Origin: Zunongwangia pacifica
Lineage (GTDB): Bacteria; Bacteroidota; Bacteroidia; Flavobacteriales; Flavobacteriaceae
Assembly (NCBI RefSeq): GCF_023499215.1
Contig: NZ_JAKHSK010000012.1
Coordinates: 62,001 to 126,000 of the forward strand
DNA length: 64,000 nt
Direction: 5' to 3'
Below are positions 1 to 9,431 of the stretch, in pieces (the first letter of the stretch is position 1; every line of letters starts with the position of its first letter). The notes under the pieces were generated by a model. It did no database searches. It was not told the origin of the DNA and saw nothing but the letters and a program-made list of their open reading frames with translations. The position numbers and the translations under genes are program-made.

Positions 1-5
1 CAAAG

Positions 6-1142
6 CTATTCGTTTTTTGCGGTGTCTTGTACTTCTTCAGCATTTACTAATTGCCCGGCATAAGCTCCAGGCACCGATGCAGCAAGTATTCTGGTTCCAT
101 CTTCCAGACCTTTTACCACAACCGTTTCTGTACTAAAATATACCGGCTCTACGCTTACAAGATCTAACACGCTATCTCTAACCACATAAACTTTAGAGCG
201 TTCTACAAGTAATTCCCTCGGAATTTCGAGCGCATTGGGTTCTTCCTTTGCATCGAGCATGGCCTCTAAATACATTCCTTCCTGAATATTTTGTCCTTCT
301 ACGCGAATAAATACCTGAATGGTTTGTGTTTCCAGATTTACCCTACCGTTAATTCGGCTTACTGTACCGGTGTATTTTTGAGTCCTATCAAGGTTTTGGA
401 GCTTTACTTCTTTCCCTACACTTAGTAAATCACTAAATTTTTTAGCTATAGAAACCTGCAATTCGTACACTGAAGGATCGATAAACTCCCCTAATTTTTG
501 CCCAGATCTAATTAGTGTTCCTTCTTTAACCAAAGCTTCGGTAAGAATACCATCAAAAGGTGCGATATGAGTATATTTCCTTAACCGCTCTTCCAGGTTT
601 TTAATATTATAATAGGCGGAAACAATGCCACGCCCACTAATAAAATATTTTTCTTTATCGGTTTCAATTTCCGGAAGTGAAGGAACCGATCTGTTGATAT
701 CGAAATTGTTTAAATATTCCTGCCATTTTTCAAATACTTCAGGATAATCTAAACGCAAATCGGGCATTATCGCGGTGATACTATTATACAAATCACTTTT
801 GGCCGATTGCACACTGGCAGCATATTCCGCTGCATCGATATTCAGTAAAACCTGACCTCTTTTATATTTTTGCCCGGGTAGGAAATTATGCGAACTACTT
901 CTAAAAATGCCCTGAACTTCTGAGTATAATTCAACTTTGCGTAAAGCCGAAACGTTTCCGTTAGCTGGAATGCTGATGGGAACCGTATCGTTTTTTACGG
1001 TTTTTACAAATACATTTTTTACAACTTTCTGTATTTCAGGATCCTTTTTCACATTACTGTCAATGATCCATTTTGCTGCAAATATGGCTCCCACGATAAG
1101 TAAGAGTCCAAGAGCTGAGAGAATTATCTTGCGTATATCCAT
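6..1142 (-). CDS. RND efflux periplasmic adaptor (HlyD/AcrA family)
   Basis: This 378-residue membrane-fusion protein would link an inner-membrane RND pump to an outer-membrane channel. One N-terminal membrane anchor lies at about residues 5-27, and the rest is periplasmic. The order of parts fits the family: a barrel-sandwich (lipoyl-like) half, a helical hairpin region at about 110-190, the second lipoyl half around 'IAPFDGILTEALVKEGT', then beta-barrel and membrane-proximal domains. The stop codon lies six bases from the window edge, so the partner RND permease is probably just outside to the left. The substrate cannot be told from the adaptor. Family is confident; specificity is unknown. 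Confidence 0.85.
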   Translation of the reverse strand: MDIRKIILSALGLLLIVGAIFAAKWIIDSNVKKDPEIQKVVKNVFVKTVKNDTVPISIPANGNVSALRKVELYSEVQGIFRSSSHNFLPGQKYKRGQVLLNIDAAEYAASVQSAKSDLYNSITAIMPDLRLDYPEVFEKWQEYLNNFDINRSVPSLPEIETDKEKYFISGRGIVSAYYNIKNLEERLRKYTHIAPFDGILTEALVKEGTLIRSGQKLGEFIDPSVYELQVSIAKKFSDLLSVGKEVKLQNLDRTQKYTGTVSRINGRVNLETQTIQVFIRVEGQNIQEGMYLEAMLDAKEEPNALEIPRELLVERSKVYVVRDSVLDLVSVEPVYFSTETVVVKGLEDGTRILAASVPGAYAGQLVNAEEVQDTAKNE

Positions 1143-1206
1143 AATTATTTACTTGGACTCTTAAAACTCGTTAAAGTTTAATCGAATATTTTAATTTTTT
1201 AAGAAT

Positions 1207-3123
1207 TTAGCTAATATCTTCTATTTCCAACTGCACATCTTCCCATTCCTGCATTAATTTTTTCAGGTGTTTCTTTTTATCATTGTAGCTATCCAGAAAA
1301 TTGGGCTGGGCTATAGTCTTCTCATAATTCGTGGCCAGCTCCTGATCTTTTTTCTTAAGATCTTTTTCGATTTTAGTGATTTTAGACTCTACTTTACTCA
1401 GCTTATTCTGTAGCGATTTTAATTTTTTCTGGTCTTCGTAAGATTGCTTCTCTGAAGTTTCTTTTTTTACCGCAGCTTTCGGAGTTTTATCTCTTTTTTC
1501 TACAGCACGCATGTCTTCCAATTTGCGCTGCTCCAAATAATAGTCGATATCGCCTAAATATTCCTTTATCTTTTTATTTCTGAATTCGTAAACGGTACTT
1601 GTTAACCCTTGAAGGAAATCCCTGTCGTGAGAAACAATAATCAAAGTGCCTTCAAAATTCTTACAGGCTTCTTTTAAGACATTCTTGGATTTTATATCCA
1701 GGTGGTTGGTAGGCTCATCCATCACCAAAACGTTAAAAGGCTGCAAGAGCATTTTACAAAGCGCCAGCCTGTTTCGTTCTCCCCCAGATAATACTTTTAC
1801 CTTTTTATCTACATCGTCACCACGGAATAAAAATGATCCCAACATATCGCGAACTTTAGCGCGATTACTCTCATTCGCAGCGTCGACCATGGTATCGTAA
1901 ATACTTTTTTCTCCTTCTAAATAATCTGCCTGATTTTGTGCAAAATACCCCAGCTGAACATTATGTCCCAATTTTAGGTTTCCGGAGTGAGAAATTTCAT
2001 CGATGATAATTTTTGCCAGCGTGGTTTTTCCCTGTCCGTTTTGCCCCACAAAGGCGATTTTACTACCACGTTCGATCAGTAAATTGATATCTTCCAGCAC
2101 CTGATGTTCTCCATAAGCTTTCCCTACATGCTCGGCTTCTACCACTACTTTACCGGGTTGTACCGAAACCGGAAAACTTATGTTCATCACCGCATTATCA
2201 TCTTCATCTACTTCTATACGATTAACTTTATCCAGTTTTTTGATTAAAGACTGTGCCATTGAAGCTTTAGAGGCCTTTGCCCTAAATTTTTCGATAAGCT
2301 TTTCTGTCTGTTCAATTTCTTTTTGCTGATTTTTTTGCGCTGCTAACTGCTGTGATCTTAGCTCTCCGCGAAGTTCCAGATATTTTGAATACGGTTTTTT
2401 ATAATCGTATATTCTACCTAAAGAAATTTCTATGGTTCGGTTCGTTACATTATCTAAAAACATCTTATCGTGAGAAACAAGGATCACACAACCAGGATAA
2501 GAATTAAGAAAACTCTCTAACCAGATAATACTTTCGATATCCAGGTGGTTGGTAGGCTCATCGAGCAGTAAAATGTCGTTATTTTGAAGTAAAAGCTTAG
2601 CAAGTTCTATCCTCATTCGCCATCCTCCCGAAAAGGTATCGGTTAGTTTTTCAAAATCTTCCCGCTTAAAACCAAGGCCCAGCAACACTTTTTCGGTATC
2701 ACCTTCATAATTATAACCACCAATAATTTCGTATTGATGGGTTACATCGGTGAGCTCCTGAATCAATTCTGTATACGAATCGCTTTCATAATCGGTACGC
2801 GTGACTAATTGATGATTTATTTCGTTCATTTTAGCCTCTAAACGCTTAATTTCCTCAAAAGCCTGATACGCTTCATCCAAAACCGTACGCCCCTGTACAA
2901 AATCGATATCCTGTTTAAGGAAACCAATCCTTAAATCCTTATCCTTGGCTATCTGACCGCTATCATATTCCTGTTCGCCAGCAATAATTTTTAGCATGGT
3001 AGATTTCCCGGCTCCATTTTTACCAATAAGACCTATACGATCACCGGCACCTAAACGAAAACTAATTTCCTGAAATAAATATTCTCCTTGAAAAGAGACT
3101 GAAAGATTATGTATGTTGAGCAT
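1207..3123 (-). CDS. ABC-F family ATPase
   Basis: This soluble tandem-ATPase protein of 638 residues belongs to the ABC-F group, whose members act on ribosomes rather than in membrane transport. Walker A motifs are GKNGAGKST (34-42) and GQNGQGKTT (360-368). Signatures are SGGWR (165-169) and SGGER (446-450), and both halves carry DEPTNHLD. The inter-domain linker (about 240-310) is charged and helical, and the C-terminus (about 555-638) is a lysine/glutamate-rich coiled coil as in Uup/YheS-type members. There are no membrane segments. It is divergent from the DUF983 gene across 66 bases. Whether it is housekeeping or antibiotic-protective cannot be judged; the genomic setting suggests housekeeping. 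Confidence 0.9.
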   Translation of the reverse strand: MLNIHNLSVSFQGEYLFQEISFRLGAGDRIGLIGKNGAGKSTMLKIIAGEQEYDSGQIAKDKDLRIGFLKQDIDFVQGRTVLDEAYQAFEEIKRLEAKMNEINHQLVTRTDYESDSYTELIQELTDVTHQYEIIGGYNYEGDTEKVLLGLGFKREDFEKLTDTFSGGWRMRIELAKLLLQNNDILLLDEPTNHLDIESIIWLESFLNSYPGCVILVSHDKMFLDNVTNRTIEISLGRIYDYKKPYSKYLELRGELRSQQLAAQKNQQKEIEQTEKLIEKFRAKASKASMAQSLIKKLDKVNRIEVDEDDNAVMNISFPVSVQPGKVVVEAEHVGKAYGEHQVLEDINLLIERGSKIAFVGQNGQGKTTLAKIIIDEISHSGNLKLGHNVQLGYFAQNQADYLEGEKSIYDTMVDAANESNRAKVRDMLGSFLFRGDDVDKKVKVLSGGERNRLALCKMLLQPFNVLVMDEPTNHLDIKSKNVLKEACKNFEGTLIIVSHDRDFLQGLTSTVYEFRNKKIKEYLGDIDYYLEQRKLEDMRAVEKRDKTPKAAVKKETSEKQSYEDQKKLKSLQNKLSKVESKITKIEKDLKKKDQELATNYEKTIAQPNFLDSYNDKKKHLKKLMQEWEDVQLEIEDIS

Positions 3124-3163
3124 TATTGTAACGAATGTAACTTAAGATTCGTGCAAAGATGAT

Positions 3164-3171
3164 TAAATTTG
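3164..3171 (+). promoter_or_regulatory. Possible -7 promoter box for the DUF983 gene
   Basis: TAAATTTG matches the Bacteroidota -7 consensus TAnnTTTG and lies 19 bases before the start codon at 3190. No TTG at the expected -33 distance is visible, so this is tentative. Confidence 0.3.
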
Positions 3172-3189
3172 TAATGCAAAAAAAATATT

Positions 3190-3600
3190 ATGAAATTCTT
3201 AAAAGGCACCAAGTTATACAGCATTTTTACAGGCACCTGTCCTGTATGCCAGGAGGAAAGCATGTATAAGGAAAAAAATCCCTTTAAATTAAGCAAAGTT
3301 TACGAAATGCATGATCGTTGCTCGCATTGCGGAACAAAGTATAAAATTGAGCCTTCTTTCTTTTATGGTGCAATGTATGTAAGCTATGCCGTTGGTGTTG
3401 CCTTTGCAGTTGCCGCTTTTATTATTGCTCATTATTTTTTAGGTGGCGGACTACTCACCTCATTTTTTGCAATTGCAGGTACTCTAATTGTTTTTATGCC
3501 TATTATTATGCGACTTTCAAGGAATATCTGGATTAATTTTTTCCTTAATTACGATAAAAATGCAGCTTCTAAAGCGAAGCATCAAAACGAAGATTTATAA
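3190..3600 (+). CDS. DUF983 family membrane protein with two CxxC pairs
   Basis: A 136-residue protein of a family common in Bacteroidota with no established function. The N-terminal part has two zinc-ribbon-like CxxC pairs, C17/C20 and C44/C47, expected to bind a metal. Two hydrophobic segments follow at about 58-80 and 86-106, and the tail is short and basic. There is no signal peptide, so the cysteine domain is probably cytoplasmic. Its last 19 bases overlap the end of the convergent FAD oxidoreductase gene; both frames look real because each encodes a recognisable family. Confidence 0.8.
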   Translation: MKFLKGTKLYSIFTGTCPVCQEESMYKEKNPFKLSKVYEMHDRCSHCGTKYKIEPSFFYGAMYVSYAVGVAFAVAAFIIAHYFLGGGLLTSFFAIAGTLIVFMPIIMRLSRNIWINFFLNYDKNAASKAKHQNEDL

Positions 3601-4643
3601 AATTTCTTCTGAAAACGTGCAATATCGACTTCTGGCGGTAAAGGGATATCGTCCTCAATAAAGTTTAGAAGTTTTTCTGAAAGTAAAGGAGCTATCAAAA
3701 CACCACGACTACCAAAGCCATTACAAATAAAAAGTCGGGGATGTTCTGGATGATTCCCTACTAAAGGTCTACGATCTGAAGTGGCAGGCCTTATCCCGGC
3801 AACCTGATCTACAATTTCGTATGTACAGGTAATTAGTTGATCTAAATCCCGCTGTAATTTTTCTTTTGCCTGTAAAGTTGGCTCCTGCGTTTTATCCTCA
3901 TGATTATAAGTCGCACCAACCTTATATAAATCATTTCCTAATGGAAGGATAAAAACTGAAGATTTCACCGCTTGTTTTAGTTGTAGATCCTCCGATTTAA
4001 TCACCAGATACTCGCCTTTATTTCCTCGTAGCGGCAAATAATTAAAATAAGGATTTTTCACTACGCCAAAGCCTTCACAAAAAAGAATATTCTTTGCTTC
4101 TACGCCATCATAAGAAACTGAATCTTCCTTCAATTTCAATTTTGTATAATCGAAACGTTCATTTTTTAATAGTTGGTGACTTTGAAGATATTTTTTATAG
4201 GAATTCACCAATAAATCAGTATCTAAAGCACCGGTTTTATCCACTTTTCCAAAAGAAAAATCACTAGGAATAAATGAATTAACTTCTCTGATCAGTTGTG
4301 TGTTTAAAAATGGAGATAGTCTAAAATTATCGGCAGCTTCAAACCAGTTATTTTGCTCTTCAACCGAATGAAATCTGCGATAAATATTAAAAGAATTTAA
4401 TAAATCCTCTCCCAGCTTTTTCTCGAGTTTCTCATAAAACGGAATCGAATAATTTATTTGCTTATCGGCTTCCCAGGCAAGTGTAAAGCGCTTTAAAATA
4501 ACCGGATTATAAATACCTCCTGCTACTTTTGTAGAAGTTTGAGAATCGTCTTCAAAAACAACAAAACTTCGCTTCCTTGCTTCTAAATGATTAGAAAGTG
4601 CAATACCACTAAGCCCTAATCCAACAACTATATAATCCAGCAT
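3582..4643 (-). CDS. FAD-dependent oxidoreductase (DAO family)
   Basis: This 353-residue protein has an N-terminal dinucleotide-binding fold, with glycines 8, 10 and 13 in VGLGLSG followed by an acidic residue at the end of the second strand. The DAO-family ending around 'AGIRPATSDRRPLVG' and 'GFGSRG' contacts FAD in relatives. It resembles glycine/D-amino-acid oxidases and the C-terminal half of MnmC, but it lacks the methyltransferase half of MnmC, so that name is not used. No signal peptide is seen, so it is probably cytoplasmic. The substrate is not evident. It converges with and slightly overlaps the DUF983 gene. Confidence 0.8.
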   Translation of the reverse strand: MLDYIVVGLGLSGIALSNHLEARKRSFVVFEDDSQTSTKVAGGIYNPVILKRFTLAWEADKQINYSIPFYEKLEKKLGEDLLNSFNIYRRFHSVEEQNNWFEAADNFRLSPFLNTQLIREVNSFIPSDFSFGKVDKTGALDTDLLVNSYKKYLQSHQLLKNERFDYTKLKLKEDSVSYDGVEAKNILFCEGFGVVKNPYFNYLPLRGNKGEYLVIKSEDLQLKQAVKSSVFILPLGNDLYKVGATYNHEDKTQEPTLQAKEKLQRDLDQLITCTYEIVDQVAGIRPATSDRRPLVGNHPEHPRLFICNGFGSRGVLIAPLLSEKLLNFIEDDIPLPPEVDIARFQKKFYKSSF

Positions 4644-4672
4644 AAATACATTTTAGTACTACAAATTAAGAA

Positions 4673-4702
4673 TAAAAAAAGCGCCCTTAAAAGGCGCTTT
4701 CC
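4673..4702 (-). terminator. Terminator after gldN
   Basis: The inverted repeat AAAGCGCC/GGCGCTTT is followed on the minus strand by a run of seven T. It lies 24 bases past the gldN stop codon and would end the gldKLMN transcript. The stem is strong and the T-run is in the right place. Confidence 0.85.
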
Positions 4703-4725
4703 AATTATTTATTAAGAATCAATTT

Positions 4726-5616
4726 TTAATAATTCCACATATCTTGTTCAAAATTGCGGATTTGCTCTTTAATTCTTTCCGACTCTAAAAGCTGCATAAA
4801 ACTATTATCAACAATATAATCATTGATTTGGCGATCTCCCTGCACGTTATCTTCTTTATAGATTACAGAATTAAACCTTCTTGAATTTAAAAGCTGATCG
4901 TAAGAAACCGTAGTATTATTGCCAATATAAGCTTTAGCTTTATAAAGCACTTCTCTAGCATCTGGATACCAAACCCAGAAAAGGTCTACAAGATCATTTA
5001 GCTCTGAATCGTCGATAAAGTTAACATCGGGAGCTCTTGGTGCAATACCTAAAATTCGATATTTAAGCTCTGCCTGTCGCTTATCAAAATACCAGATGCC
5101 GCGAATTTTATATTCCTGGATGTCTGCCGCACTTAAATCTCTACGATCAATAAACTGCTCTTCTACTTCCTGGCCGGCATTATACTGCTCAATTCCGTAA
5201 TCTGTAGTATCCACTCTTGATAGGGTGGCGCGAATATCTTTTAAAGTCCGTTTTTCAGTAAAATAAGAATCTGCATAAATATTTTCAATCTTACCCTCTT
5301 TAATGGCTCGAACTAGAACATCGTAAAGAGACCTTCTATTGGCAGAAATATTTAAAGTATCCACAGGATAATATAAAGGGAAATTCACACGTTCATCCAA
5401 ATCGATAATCTCCCAGGTACCTTTAGACCAAAGCACATCACGATCATCTACATAACCATATTCCAGAGGGCCATCGTTTGCAGCATCTACAAGTTCTGCT
5501 TCTGATGGTTTTCCTATATCCTCTGGCTTTTCTGCATTTAAAATATTAGCTGTTTGCGCTAAGCTGGAAAAGCCAACTAACAGAAACAAACTATATATTA
5601 TATATTTCCCTTTCAT
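4726..5616 (-). CDS. gldN: Gliding motility / type IX secretion protein GldN
   Basis: GldN is a periplasmic component that forms the outer-membrane-associated ring of the type IX secretion system with the lipoprotein GldK. The 296-residue product begins with a signal peptide ending near 'FSSLAQ' and continues with a mostly soluble domain containing YFTEKRTLKDIRATL and WYFDKRQAELKYRILGI, typical of GldN/PorN. It is last in gldK-gldL-gldM-gldN order, 18 bases after gldM and just before a strong terminator. That conserved order makes the assignment secure. No oddities were seen. Confidence 0.95.
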   Translation of the reverse strand: MKGKYIIYSLFLLVGFSSLAQTANILNAEKPEDIGKPSEAELVDAANDGPLEYGYVDDRDVLWSKGTWEIIDLDERVNFPLYYPVDTLNISANRRSLYDVLVRAIKEGKIENIYADSYFTEKRTLKDIRATLSRVDTTDYGIEQYNAGQEVEEQFIDRRDLSAADIQEYKIRGIWYFDKRQAELKYRILGIAPRAPDVNFIDDSELNDLVDLFWVWYPDAREVLYKAKAYIGNNTTVSYDQLLNSRRFNSVIYKEDNVQGDRQINDYIVDNSFMQLLESERIKEQIRNFEQDMWNY

Positions 5617-5634
5617 AATATTTTACTTTTCTTC

Positions 5635-7191
5635 TTAATTCGTAAGTTCTATAAATACCGGAGCGATCTTTTTAAGCTTATAACCACTATTGGTAGTTAA
5701 TGAAGCATCGATATCAAATATCTGAACAGTTTCACCTCTACCAGCTCTTCGCAATGCAGCCTTCGCAGCATTATCCAATCGGTTTCCACGAACTGTTACT
5801 GTTGGTTGTCCAGAAACTTTAAAACTAAATCCGGTAACCCTTAAGCCAATATCGAAATCGAAATCTGGTAACTCAGCACCAACTTCAGAGGCTTCCAAAC
5901 TGTTTCGTTGCATTTTAACCGATCCCGTTTCTCTTCGTATTGATCCAACAGGACTTGGAATATCTTTAATTCTGAACGTCGAACTAGACGGGTAACTTTT
6001 TCCATCTATGGTTCCTGTTACGTTGATCTTAACCTCTCTTTGCTGAAGCGTGGTCACATCCATAATGTAACTACTTCCGGAAGCTCTAGATAAACCTGGA
6101 GCGCTAGCCTGAACATTATTATCTGGAACACCAGCCATAGAAATAGTCAATGGGTTTTTAACACCACGGTATAACACATTCATTTTATCAGCAGAAATTG
6201 TTGCTGAATTTGGCTTTGGAATCACAGCAAATTTCTGGTTGACCGAAACCTCTATAGGCTCCTCCCCTTCATTAAATATAAGCTGTCCTGTAATGCTATG
6301 ATCTCCTGCATTTCCTGCCGGAACATTTAGCACAACTTTACCACCCTGAAGGGAATAATCACTTTCAGAAAGTGTTCTGCCATCTAATTTTAATTCAATT
6401 TTATTCGGCTTTGTGGTTTCGTCACTTCTCCCCAGAACAATTGCTCCATCAAAAGTTTCTCCCTGATAATAAGCAGACTTCTCAGTTTCTAATATCGTAG
6501 TATAATTACTCATAGAAACTTCATCACTTAATTGATCTTGTAACATTGCAGATAAAACATCATTCTCTGTTGTTTTTACATCAGATTGTAATTGCGTTAA
6601 CTGCGTAATAGAGGCGATTAAAGGAAATCCTTCGAAATTGTAAGTTAACCACGGCTTTTTAGTGCCTTCACTATCTTCTATTTCACCGGTATTAAATTTA
6701 CGTTCGATTTCACTATTTAATGAAGTAAAATCTTCGCCTAAAGTATTAATGAGCCCCTCACGATAAGTGTCTATTTTAGCTACAAATTCCTGCCCTGCTG
6801 GAGTTATTTTCCCTCCTGCAAAAAATTTTTCATCTAAAATATCAGGCTTATCCATAGACTGGTAATCCTCTGGATCATCTAACTCCGCAGTTAAATCATT
6901 TTTAACTCCTGCGATGTATGCGTCTAAATCTTGAGAAAGTTGATTAATAGTCTCTGCTTTTTGAGCCAATTCGGCATATTTCGCTGCCTGTTCATTTGCT
7001 TTAGACTTTAATCCCTGCATTGCCGCAGCATTTCTCTGCTCGGTAGTGGCGTTAGATTCCTCTAACTTTTCATTCATAGAGCCAAAGGCTACCAAAACCT
7101 CTTTCGACATATTAAGTGCCATCATTGCGATGAACACCAAATACATCAGGTTAATCATTTTCTGCCTTGGGCTTTGTTTTCCTGATGCCAT
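5635..7191 (-). CDS. gldM: Gliding motility / type IX secretion motor protein GldM
   Basis: GldM crosses the inner membrane once and reaches through the periplasm to the GldK/GldN ring. With GldL it forms the proton-driven motor of gliding and type IX secretion. The 518-residue product starts with the conserved N-terminus SGKQSPRQKMINLMYLVFIA, where the single transmembrane helix (about 12-30) begins. A long helical region and several beta-rich periplasmic domains follow, as in PorM. The gene lies 41 bases downstream of gldL. Length and order are normal for the family. Confidence 0.95.
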   Translation of the reverse strand: MASGKQSPRQKMINLMYLVFIAMMALNMSKEVLVAFGSMNEKLEESNATTEQRNAAAMQGLKSKANEQAAKYAELAQKAETINQLSQDLDAYIAGVKNDLTAELDDPEDYQSMDKPDILDEKFFAGGKITPAGQEFVAKIDTYREGLINTLGEDFTSLNSEIERKFNTGEIEDSEGTKKPWLTYNFEGFPLIASITQLTQLQSDVKTTENDVLSAMLQDQLSDEVSMSNYTTILETEKSAYYQGETFDGAIVLGRSDETTKPNKIELKLDGRTLSESDYSLQGGKVVLNVPAGNAGDHSITGQLIFNEGEEPIEVSVNQKFAVIPKPNSATISADKMNVLYRGVKNPLTISMAGVPDNNVQASAPGLSRASGSSYIMDVTTLQQREVKINVTGTIDGKSYPSSSTFRIKDIPSPVGSIRRETGSVKMQRNSLEASEVGAELPDFDFDIGLRVTGFSFKVSGQPTVTVRGNRLDNAAKAALRRAGRGETVQIFDIDASLTTNSGYKLKKIAPVFIELTN

Positions 7192-7232
7192 TTATTTTAT
7201 ATTCTAATTAGTTAATATATAAAGTCTAAAAA

Positions 7233-7895
7233 TTACGCTCTTCTTTGCCCGTGCATAGCGGTTAACATACCTCCATACACACCGTTTAAAGAAGCCAGGT
7301 TCTGTGTTAACGAATCCATTTCAGCTTTAAGCTTACCGGCATTCTCAGCCACAGCTTTATTAACCTCAGCTTGTCTTGCAGCAGATTCTACCTGAACTTT
7401 ATATATACTATTTAGAGTTTCCATTTGTGTAGCAGCAGTAGTTAACTCCTGGCTGTATTTTTTCTGAGAAGCCATTGCATCCACCGTTGGGGCGATACCT
7501 TTAGCGGCACCTTCAAAATTTCTTATGCTATCACCAAGACTTGTCATTAATGCCGCATCAACTTTTGCATCACGCAACATCTCGTCTAGCTTTTTAGAAA
7601 GCATTCCCTGGGCGTCCTTAGTTTCTTCGATCACTACTTCTTTCCTTTTTGGAGAAGTAATCGCTGCGCTTCCCTGTGCTAATTCTGGATAAACAAGTGA
7701 CCAGTCGTAACCCTCATCTACAGGTTCGAAAGCAGAAACGATAAATACTAAAGCTTCTGTTATAAGACCTGCAATCAACATTTCATTACCAAAGGGCCAG
7801 TGCATAATTTTAAAAAGCGCTCCAAGGATAACTACGGCCGCACCAAGACCGTACACCATATTCATAACTTTTGCTCTAGTTTTTGATTGTGCCAT
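7233..7895 (-). CDS. gldL: Gliding motility / type IX secretion motor protein GldL
   Basis: GldL is the inner-membrane stator-like partner of GldM. The 220-residue protein has two membrane helices at about 13-31 and 38-56, joined by 'KIMHWPFGNEM', with charged residues K29, H32 and E47 in or next to the membrane. Such residues in this family are linked to use of the proton-motive force. The rest is a cytoplasmic, largely helical domain. It lies between gldK (52-base gap) and gldM. The assignment rests on sequence and gene order. Confidence 0.95.
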   Translation of the reverse strand: MAQSKTRAKVMNMVYGLGAAVVILGALFKIMHWPFGNEMLIAGLITEALVFIVSAFEPVDEGYDWSLVYPELAQGSAAITSPKRKEVVIEETKDAQGMLSKKLDEMLRDAKVDAALMTSLGDSIRNFEGAAKGIAPTVDAMASQKKYSQELTTAATQMETLNSIYKVQVESAARQAEVNKAVAENAGKLKAEMDSLTQNLASLNGVYGGMLTAMHGQRRA

Positions 7896-7947
7896 AATAA
7901 ATAAAAATTAAGTTTTAAAGGTTGTTATTTAGGGGTTGTTGGTTATT

Positions 7948-9318
7948 TTATTTTGAAGGAGTTGGCTGGTTTAAAGGAACATCGTTACCTAAGTAATCCT
8001 GTACTGTTCTAAAACCAATATAACTTCTTGCTGAATCAGCATATTCATAATCTCTTGACGAAACCTGTAAAAAGTAAGCCACATCTTTCCATGAGCCACC
8101 TCTCACTACTTTTCTAGGATCTTCGTAATTATTCACCGTTGGGTTCATGGAAGACATATAATCGTAAGATGCCGCATCATAAGAAGAGTTCACCCATTCT
8201 GCAACGTTACCAGCCATATTATACAAACCGTAACCATTAGGGTCGAAAGATTTAGCTTCTACCGTATAAAGTGCCTGATCTGCAGCATAATCACCTCTTA
8301 ATGGCTTAAAGTTCGCCATAAAACAGCCACGATCATTTTTAGTATAAGGCCCACCCCAAGGATACGTTCCTCCTTCTAGACCACCACGAGCAGCATATTC
8401 CCATTCTGCTTCAGTAGGCAATCGGTAATGAGGCACATTACTATCTCCTCTGGTTTTACGAAAATCATTATTGTATTTTGTTCGCCATTGTGCGAAGGCT
8501 CTGGCTTGTTTCCAGGTTACCCCCACTACCGGATAATCATCAAAAGCACTATGCCAAAAATAATCATTATGCATAGGCTCATTATAGGAATAATTAAAAT
8601 CTTTAATCCAAACCGCTGTATCTGGATATACTTCAACCACTTCGGTTTTCATATAATTACGACGCTCACCTTTTCCTCTTGCCGCCGCTTCAATATCTAG
8701 CCAGCTATACTTAAACTTTAAGTTTTTAACATCTATCGTCCTAACTCCATTGTAAGCATCTTCCTGCGGAATATACAATTGGTCCATCACCCTTGCATAA
8801 GCCACATCCGGATAATCCTCTGTATCCCAAATAATATCTACATCTTTATTAAGCTTACGGTTTTCATAAGCATCCATTTCACCGCCTGTCCCATAAGTTT
8901 CAAGCATGTATTGCTGATATGGGGTAAGATCTGATTCGTCTGCATCTGCAAATGCATACTCTCCAATTCCTTCTGCACCGGGAGTTGCTCCTTCAAGCTC
9001 AGCTTCCATCGCAAGCATTACACGTACTACAGAGTCCTTCACATAATTTACAAATTGGCGATATTCTGCGTTGGTGATTTCGGTTTCATCCATGTAGAAT
9101 GAGTTGACTGTAACCGTTTTTGGTGGGGCATTTAGTTGTCCTGCTATATCATCATCAGATTTCCCCATAATAAACGATCCTCCGGGGACTAAAACCATCC
9201 CAAAAGGCTCTTCAGGGTTCCATCTTTTTCCTTCCGCACCTACAAGCTGTCCTCTGTCATTACTCCCACAACTGTAGATTAAAGCAAGAACAGCAACTAG
9301 CGAAACAATTTTCTTCAT
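7948..9318 (-). CDS. gldK: Gliding motility / type IX secretion lipoprotein GldK
   Basis: GldK is an outer-membrane lipoprotein with a formylglycine-generating-enzyme/sulfatase-modifying fold that builds the periplasmic ring with GldN. I chose the start at 9318 (456 residues), because it gives a clean lipoprotein signal with the lipid-accepting cysteine at residue 17 (LIYSC); an ATG nine codons upstream would add a non-signal extension. The fold motifs WEYAARGG, NMAGNVAEW and VRGGSWKD are present. It is first in the gldKLMN operon. A promoter-like element lies just upstream at 9356-9386. Confidence 0.93.
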   Translation of the reverse strand: MKKIVSLVAVLALIYSCGSNDRGQLVGAEGKRWNPEEPFGMVLVPGGSFIMGKSDDDIAGQLNAPPKTVTVNSFYMDETEITNAEYRQFVNYVKDSVVRVMLAMEAELEGATPGAEGIGEYAFADADESDLTPYQQYMLETYGTGGEMDAYENRKLNKDVDIIWDTEDYPDVAYARVMDQLYIPQEDAYNGVRTIDVKNLKFKYSWLDIEAAARGKGERRNYMKTEVVEVYPDTAVWIKDFNYSYNEPMHNDYFWHSAFDDYPVVGVTWKQARAFAQWRTKYNNDFRKTRGDSNVPHYRLPTEAEWEYAARGGLEGGTYPWGGPYTKNDRGCFMANFKPLRGDYAADQALYTVEAKSFDPNGYGLYNMAGNVAEWVNSSYDAASYDYMSSMNPTVNNYEDPRKVVRGGSWKDVAYFLQVSSRDYEYADSARSYIGFRTVQDYLGNDVPLNQPTPSK

Positions 9319-9355
9319 AATACTTTTTAGGTTAAGACATCTCAATTTAAGGCAG

Positions 9356-9386
9356 TAAACCTATCTAATTATTTTCTAAAAAACAA
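9356..9386 (-). promoter_or_regulatory. Possible gldKLMN promoter
   Basis: On the minus strand, TTG, a 20-base spacer and TAGGTTTA resemble the Bacteroidota -33/-7 pair (7 of 8 matches to TAnnTTTG with free positions counted). Transcription would start about 30 bases before gldK. This is pattern-based only. Confidence 0.4.
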
Positions 9387-9431
9387 TAGTTTTAAGAAAA
9401 TTACAATATAACCAGGCCTTGCCAAACTTTA

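Noticed and set aside
937-1164. Open frames on the opposite strand inside the HlyD-like, ABC-F, topA, GH and SusC genes
   Set aside because: They lie wholly inside well-supported genes in other frames, have no family features, and their composition follows the codon structure of the real gene.
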